A stretch of 64,000 nt of DNA from Aristolochia californica (Eukaryota > Streptophyta > Magnoliopsida > Piperales > Aristolochiaceae): assembly GCA_029961685.1 (NCBI GenBank), contig JARWKL010000016.1:17986157-18050156 (forward strand). Direction: 5' to 3'. Within the stretch, counting starts at the first letter, position 1; every line of letters starts with the position of its first letter. Below are positions 58,809 to 64,000 of the stretch, one piece after another. The notes beneath the pieces were generated by a model. It made no database searches and was not told the origin of the DNA. It worked only from the letters and a program-made list of their open reading frames with translations. The position numbers were made by a program, and so were the translations under genes.

Positions 58809-58984
58809 TGAAATGTATGGTATGATAGTGAAAAATCCTATGAAATTCTAAACTTTGGAAAGAAGACTAAAGGAAAAAACGAGAAACTCGTTTTCTTTTT
58901 CTTTTTCTTCTTCTTCCTCCCTTTGTTTTCCATCTTCTTCTCCTTTTCCATCTCAGATCTTTGCCCACTTTGCTATGTTGCTTT

Positions 58985-59290
58985 AGCTCTAGGAAGATAG
59001 GACAGAAGAAACCAAGGGAGAGAAAGAAGAGGAAAAAAAAGAGGTGTACGAAAGAATTTGACCCAAGAGGAAGAGGCTTAAATGCTCTACCCCATGCATT
59101 GAAGTTGTATTTATAGTTGTGGGAAAGTGTTTACAATGACTACAATGCTTTTAGAGCTACATGATTCAGAAAGAGAAATACATAAGAAAGAATACACGAG
59201 ATTGCATAATTATAATTTTTTGTCATTTCTATGAAAGTTCTTCTTATTTACTAGTCATGCCACCCACCCACACGTGGGTGTGTTTTAACA
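58985..59290 (-). mobile_element. second LTR copy of family C
   Basis: Aligns with 56290-56584 from AAACCAAGGGAGAGAAAGAAG to TTTTAACA. The left boundary blurs into a TTCTTC-rich tract. Confidence 0.6.
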
Positions 59291-59299
59291 CAAGTCTAT

Positions 59300-60120
59300 C
59301 ACATGATAGCTTGTCTATCACCCCACTTTGCCTTTAAGCATTAACCATATGCTTTTCATTTGCTTCCTTCATGACAATGAATGGGCTCTTCCTTGAGCTT
59401 TGCAATCTCATGTCTTTGAGTTTGCATTTCTCTTTGTATTTATTTAGACTCTGAATAAATCTTTCCAAAAGATTCTAATTCACTTTCATAATCTGAATTG
59501 CTTACCTTTTCCGAAGTGGTAGACTTGTCTTCATCTTCAATTGCCTTGAGTCCTACATTTCTTCCTTGGAAAGGCTAGACTTTTCTTCCATGACATCTCA
59601 AACTGAGATCAAGATTTTTTTTTCTTCTTCTTCTTTGGATCTTTACTTAAGGATGGAGTTCCTTCTAGGTTTGGGCATTTGTTTCTTCTAAGCCTTGGTT
59701 TTCCATACTCAAAACAAACATAAATTTTCTTAAAAATTTAATTTATTTTATTTTGAATCATAAATTGGTTTTTTCTAAAGTTCTTATTTTTAGTACATAT
59801 TTTGTAGAAGTCTAGTGATGAAACTCACCTCATCGAAACAAGTAGCCATTTTTTTTACGGATGGAAGCAAAGGGCTTTCATCCTTTACTAGAATCCACTC
59901 TAGGTTGCCAAAAATCCCTTAAAAATAGAATCAATTGTTGGTGAACAAGAGAGTCAACGTTGCATACTTTGATAAGCAAAATTTCAACAAGGTTTTTCCA
60001 CTCGCACACATGAAATTCTTAGGGTCAAATTGAGACTCGCAAGTCTCGTGGTCAAACTTGGGGTGATTGAAAGGGCAATCGATCAGAGTAAAAGGGATGA
60101 GTCCCACCCTTTAACTAGGC
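59300..60120 (-). pseudogene. Copia gag fragment with decayed zinc knuckle
   Basis: Minus strand near 59715-59640 reads CFEYGKPRLRRNKCPNLEG, a zinc knuckle whose second Cys and its His are lost. The preceding and following DNA is Lys/Glu-rich in shifted frames, as in Gag. No open frame of length remains. Confidence 0.5.
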
Positions 60121-61167
60121 TTGCCCAATCCTAATTCCTAAATCTGATTTGACTCGGTTGAGTGACTCAATGAGTCGAAAAACCATGGTCTATAAACAAG
60201 CTAGAGTCAAATTTTTTATATTTACAAATAGACTTTGTCCAACCTTGAGAATGACAAGAGTCAACTCTGCAGAACCACGAGAAAGACTAGACTCTCCTCA
60301 AAGAGGATTTTATACAAAATTAAATATTAAAAGAAATAACAACAATAACAACACGCAAAATAAAAGTAAATAAATAACAAATACAATGAGTTTTCTTTAA
60401 TGGCCTTCTTCCAGTTTGACTTGTCTTCATCTCAATAGTATGATTCTTCAACTTAATAGTGTGAAGGTGTTGTGTCAGCTTTAAGAACATTAAATACTCT
60501 CTGTTTGATCAACTTACTAGAGACCACAAATGACTGCTGCTGGAAGGATTGTACCTACTTCTACTCATTCAAACCATTAGTAACTGCTTCAAGCTACAGT
60601 TTTGATAACATAGAAACTAGAGGGACTACATGATATAAAACCTCGGGCTAACGACACAAACCAGCAAAAATATAACATTGTCAGCCAGTTTAGGGGAATT
60701 CTGGGATGAGAAATGACCATGGTAAAAAGACGACATTTATAACGAAGCTATGTAGAAGAACACAAACAAAACAAATATTGGACATAGTTCATCACTACAA
60801 ATATAACATCTCCTTGAGACCAGTAAATATGGCATTACAGATGTGTGAGGTCAAACACAATATGACTAGTTCACAAAAGCATCAGAGATTGCTAGTGGGA
60901 GCAATCAACTAAACAGCACAAAACCTTCAAATCTTCACTACCATCATAGCAAGCATGCACCGAACTTCAATCCATTTCCCAAAACAGCACGTTGGCATCC
61001 TGAAAACATGCTAATCAGTAGAAAGCAGACCACTTTCATACACCACTGAATGACACAAGTGGTTCACATTACACCACAGACTAGGTGGTCAAAACGATGA
61101 TAAGCACCTAAGCAGGAGTGCCAACTTCTATACACAGGATATTTGTTGAATAGCACAATATGGCATT
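60121..61167. other. non-coding region downstream of the membrane RING gene
   Basis: Contains the 3' untranslated region of the neighbouring gene. Open frames 60149-60373 and 60706-60912 are unremarkable. Confidence 0.45.
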
Positions 61168-61980
61168 TCAAGTGATGATTTCTCTCACCAGCCAATCCAA
61201 ACTAGGATAAGCAAAGTAAAGTATGAGAAAAGATGGCAGAGCAAACAGCACAGTCACAAGAATATACAGAGCCAAGACGGCAGCACTGGCCGGAATTGCA
61301 TATAGAACAATCAAAAGAAGTATAACAACCAATGGGAATTTGGCAGTCAAGTGAACGAAGAAAACTAAAGATTTGCACAATGATGAATGAAGCCTACCTA
61401 AGTTAAGGTAGTCACCAGCAAGGTTCACTTGATTACGATTTGGTTGAGATTCCTCTGGTATCATGCAAGGACCTCTTCTAAGTTGGTTACTGTGACGTGG
61501 AGACTGATTACCCAGTGCTACATCACCATTTGAGGACCAACTAGTCTGGTGATCTTGACAATGACGAGTATGAGGCTGAGCACAGTCCCCATTCATGCTC
61601 TCAACCATCCAGAGGAGGAAAAAGTTCTTTCGGGGAAACTTGAGGTTTCCCTTGTAAACCAACCGAAAGGAAAGTAGGTGACACCAAGGGCAGGAGATGA
61701 AAAGAGGAAGCTGAACTGGGAGTGTCGGGAACTTTACTACAGCCCACTGAAGGCCTAAGACACAGTTCTTGCAAAGGGTGTGACCACACCATAAGACATA
61801 AGGTACATTCTCAACAATATTGAAGGATTCCCAACATATAGGGCACTCGAGCCCTTCCTCTCTGCTTGTGCTAGCAGAAACTTCATCATCTGAGCATTCA
61901 GATGCAACTTGACTTAAAATTGTAGAAGAATTCTTCTGCCCGATGCTTCCAGCTAGGGCATTTGAAGCAAAACTCCACAT
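61168..61980 (-). CDS. membrane-anchored C3HC4 RING E3 ubiquitin ligase
   Basis: Single coding exon of 270 residues; the first ATG is at 61980, and the seven codons before it lack a Met. The N-terminus is Ser-rich and acidic. The RING ligands are C46, C49, C65, H67, C70, C73, C97 and C100 (CPIC, CGHTLCKNC, CPWC). The 23-residue gap between the sixth and seventh ligands is long but is flanked by conserved-looking aromatic residues. Two adjoining hydrophobic segments (about 203-260) near the C-terminus form a hairpin membrane anchor, placing the RING in the cytosol. Such proteins ubiquitinate membrane or secretory-pathway clients. I do not know a specific orthologue. A splice acceptor (ACATTTCAG near 62019) lies just above the ATG and joins a 5' untranslated exon near 63.5 kb. 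Confidence 0.88.
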   Translation of the reverse strand: MWSFASNALAGSIGQKNSSTILSQVASECSDDEVSASTSREEGLECPICWESFNIVENVPYVLWCGHTLCKNCVLGLQWAVVKFPTLPVQLPLFISCPWCHLLSFRLVYKGNLKFPRKNFFLLWMVESMNGDCAQPHTRHCQDHQTSWSSNGDVALGNQSPRHSNQLRRGPCMIPEESQPNRNQVNLAGDYLNLGRLHSSLCKSLVFFVHLTAKFPLVVILLLIVLYAIPASAAVLALYILVTVLFALPSFLILYFAYPSLDWLVREIIT

Positions 61981-62429
61981 ATTGCTAAAGAAAGAGCGCA
62001 ACTACAAGAACATCCAGCTGAAATGTAAAACCCAAAGCATGGATTTTATCAGAAGCCACTTTGGGAAACCCAAGATTCCAACTATTGGTCCGGATGTTCC
62101 ATTCCGTGAGATGAACCTGAAATAAGATATGCTGCCTGTAAGTAGATGATGAAGGAGTTGAGATGATATATCCTGCAAGCAAAATACTCAAGATGGCAAG
62201 GTCGTAACTCAACTACAAGAACTTTTAAAAGGTGACAGAAAAAGAAAACTTATTAAATAGAAGCCGGTTTCTAAAGAATTAAGGAGCCCCTACACAAAGC
62301 GCTCATCCACTTAGATTTAACTATGACCTATGAATCTCGTTATGTCCAATAAATTTTTGGCTTCACATAATCTTCAGATGGAAATCCAACCGGTAACTAA
62401 AAAAAATTCTATTTGATTAGCTTGTTTTT

Positions 62430-62750
62430 GTCAAAGAATAACCAACATGGATTAGTCAATACCAAGATCTTGAGTTTATTAAGTGAAAAAGAGGTTTTCT
62501 AACTTGGCTAGTCATTTTAAGATGGGTCTTGGATCCAACTTCACATTGTATAGTATGAACTCAAACGTGGCCTCTACCAAAATTGTCCACATGTAAAGCC
62601 CTAAAAGAGAGCCGAGAGAAGGAATATTAAAGAATAGTCCCACATGGATTAGTGAGTACAAAGATCTTAGATTAATTAGTTGGGAAAGAGGTTTTCTACC
62701 TTGGCTAATCATTTTGGGATGGGCCCTGGACCCAACTTACAGTTTTCATA
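62430..62750. repeat. diverged direct repeat pair in the leader intron of the membrane RING gene
   Basis: CATGGATTAGT, AAGATCTT, AAAGAGGTTTTCTA, CTTGGCTA and TCATTTT occur in order at 62449-62530 and again at 62642-62720. The same consensus (TAGTTGGGAA, then GGTTAATCATT) is seen in the TRIM-like repeat at 19860-19910, so this is probably an old LTR pair of a related miniature element. Confidence 0.5.
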
Positions 62751-63438
62751 TCATTTTCCAGGTCAAACATATACTGAGACATAAACACTCACGAAAAAGT
62801 ATTGCAAAAGAGGATCGAAAGGTAAAAGGAAAAAGATCTATAGCTACTTAGCAGATGGTTTTTTTTTTCTGTTAACGACTAAACAGATTAAATACTTACT
62901 ACTTGAAAGGATGAAAAGACCAAAACTCCAAGCTTTTTAAAATCCGATATACATCATTATTTCAAAGTTCATTACCAGTATTGAACCTCCCCTCACAGTG
63001 GATAAGATTCCCATCCCCGTTTCAGTGATTGGAATACGTAATACCAGGATCAGTTTATTTCGGACACAAGCCTTCCCCCCTCAGAAACATACACCAAAAA
63101 ATTCCATAGCATCGCCCACAGTCCCTAGTCCAAGCTTCAAAATCTCAATAGCTTTGAGGCAAATTATTCCAAAATATTCACCTTAGACAGCACCAAGCAG
63201 CAAAGTGCTAGATATACTGCTGAATTTTGTGAAATAAAGGAAACAAACACGTAAACACAAAACTTTAATCCAATAATGCAGAATTGTAAAAGACCCCAAA
63301 TTCCATAGCACCGCCCACAGTCCCGACAGACAAAACCTCGATACACCTAGGCCAAGACGTTTCACAAGTTGGAAACAGGGCGACCCAAAAAACTAAAAGA
63401 AAAATGGATCAAAAGACTAACGGATGAGTCAATCTTAC

Positions 63439-63650
63439 CAATGATAAAATCCGGAAGCATCGGGATCATCTGAAGGACAAGGAAGAGGACCGAGGAGAGA
63501 CGGAGAAGAGGAAAGAACCCTCCATTTCTACCTTCCTCTCCCCTTACTCTCTCGTGTCACTCTTTCTATCCCTGCCTTGGTTCTCTCTTCTTTCTCCCTC
63601 CCGATCGATCGGTTCGAACTCGAGGAAAAGCAGAACCAGCCTTCTTTATG
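63439..63650 (-). promoter_or_regulatory. non-coding first exon of the membrane RING gene
   Basis: On the minus strand a CT/GA-rich leader ends CATTG at 63439 followed by the donor GTAAGATTG. It contains a short upstream frame (about 20 codons, MEGSFLFSVSPRSSS...) that ends before the donor. The exact start is not visible. Confidence 0.45.
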
Positions 63651-64000
63651 GTCTCGCGTCTCTGGAATTCGCCAACAAGCTCTTTCAATGACTTTATAGG
63701 ATCGAAATGGAGATAATATGAAGTTACAAATCTACCCATGCCCATGGGGCATCAGGTAGAAATCATTTTGCCCCTGAACGAATCTGTTTATGGGTGGAAA
63801 TGGAGCGACCATGGGACCCACATGTACAATTGCCATGATTCCGTATGATTAAGGGGGCTTTGAGAAAGTGATAGTGAATTATTAGTGTGTATAATAAAAA
63901 ATTTAGTGAAAAATGGAGAATGAGTTTATTAATAAAATACCTTGATTGATTTAATTTTATTAAGATATTTTTATTTAATTTTTAATTAAAAATAAGATAA
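63651..64000. other. promoter-side flank to the window edge
   Basis: Upstream DNA of the membrane RING gene; AT-rich after 63850, with no gene recognised. Confidence 0.5.

Noticed and set aside
61985..62001. Start of the membrane RING protein at 62001
   Set aside because: The codon there is TTG and the segment lies next to splice acceptors; the first ATG is at 61980.

Overview
The window is nuclear DNA from a flowering plant, most likely a woody dicot. Its genes have many introns with GT-AG junctions, the intergenic DNA is AT-rich, and nested LTR retrotransposons, CACTA remnants, MITE-like inverted repeats and TRIM elements fill most of the space. I cannot name the species from sequence alone. 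There is no operon-like organisation, CRISPR array or rRNA, and I recognised no complete tRNA gene.

Five host genes can be rebuilt. (1) + strand 17482-21320: a 728-residue MBR/RHG1A-type RING-H2 ubiquitin ligase with five coding exons and a long non-coding leader starting near 14 kb. (2) - strand 29196-23588: a SPATULA-type bHLH factor with seven coding exons. (3) + strand 36667-38031: a single-exon P-class PPR protein resembling Arabidopsis At5g46680. (4) - strand 54652-42923: the complete TFIIF alpha subunit (RAP74), nine coding exons, 546 residues. (5) - strand 61980-61168: a C3HC4 RING protein with a C-terminal membrane anchor and an untranslated first exon near 63.5 kb. A fragment at 14-70 may be the last exon of an upstream gene.

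The remainder is mostly transposon strata. 1.1-6.8 kb holds CACTA ends, a degenerate coding remnant, two Copia-like LTRs, a 215-bp triplication and a small TRIM. 7.27-12.03 kb is a complete but broken Copia element on the - strand. 30-34.4 kb is a nest of LTR fragments including a GC-rich island. 40.9-41.9 kb is a decayed Copia piece. 47.5-50.1 kb is a Gypsy fragment plus a LINE 3' end, both inside the large TFIIF-alpha intron. 55.3-60.1 kb holds Copia fragments and a solo LTR.

The genes do not form a common pathway; each acts separately (protein turnover, carpel/fruit development, organelle RNA, Pol II transcription). The most distinctive signals are small non-autonomous retroelements with identifiable target duplications. 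One is a three-LTR TRIM inside the intron that splits the bHLH domain of the SPATULA-like gene, and its LTRs carry a tRNA B-box-like hairpin. Another is an 88-bp-LTR TRIM at 5450-5698. All exon boundaries come from reading splice signals and reading-frame continuity by eye.
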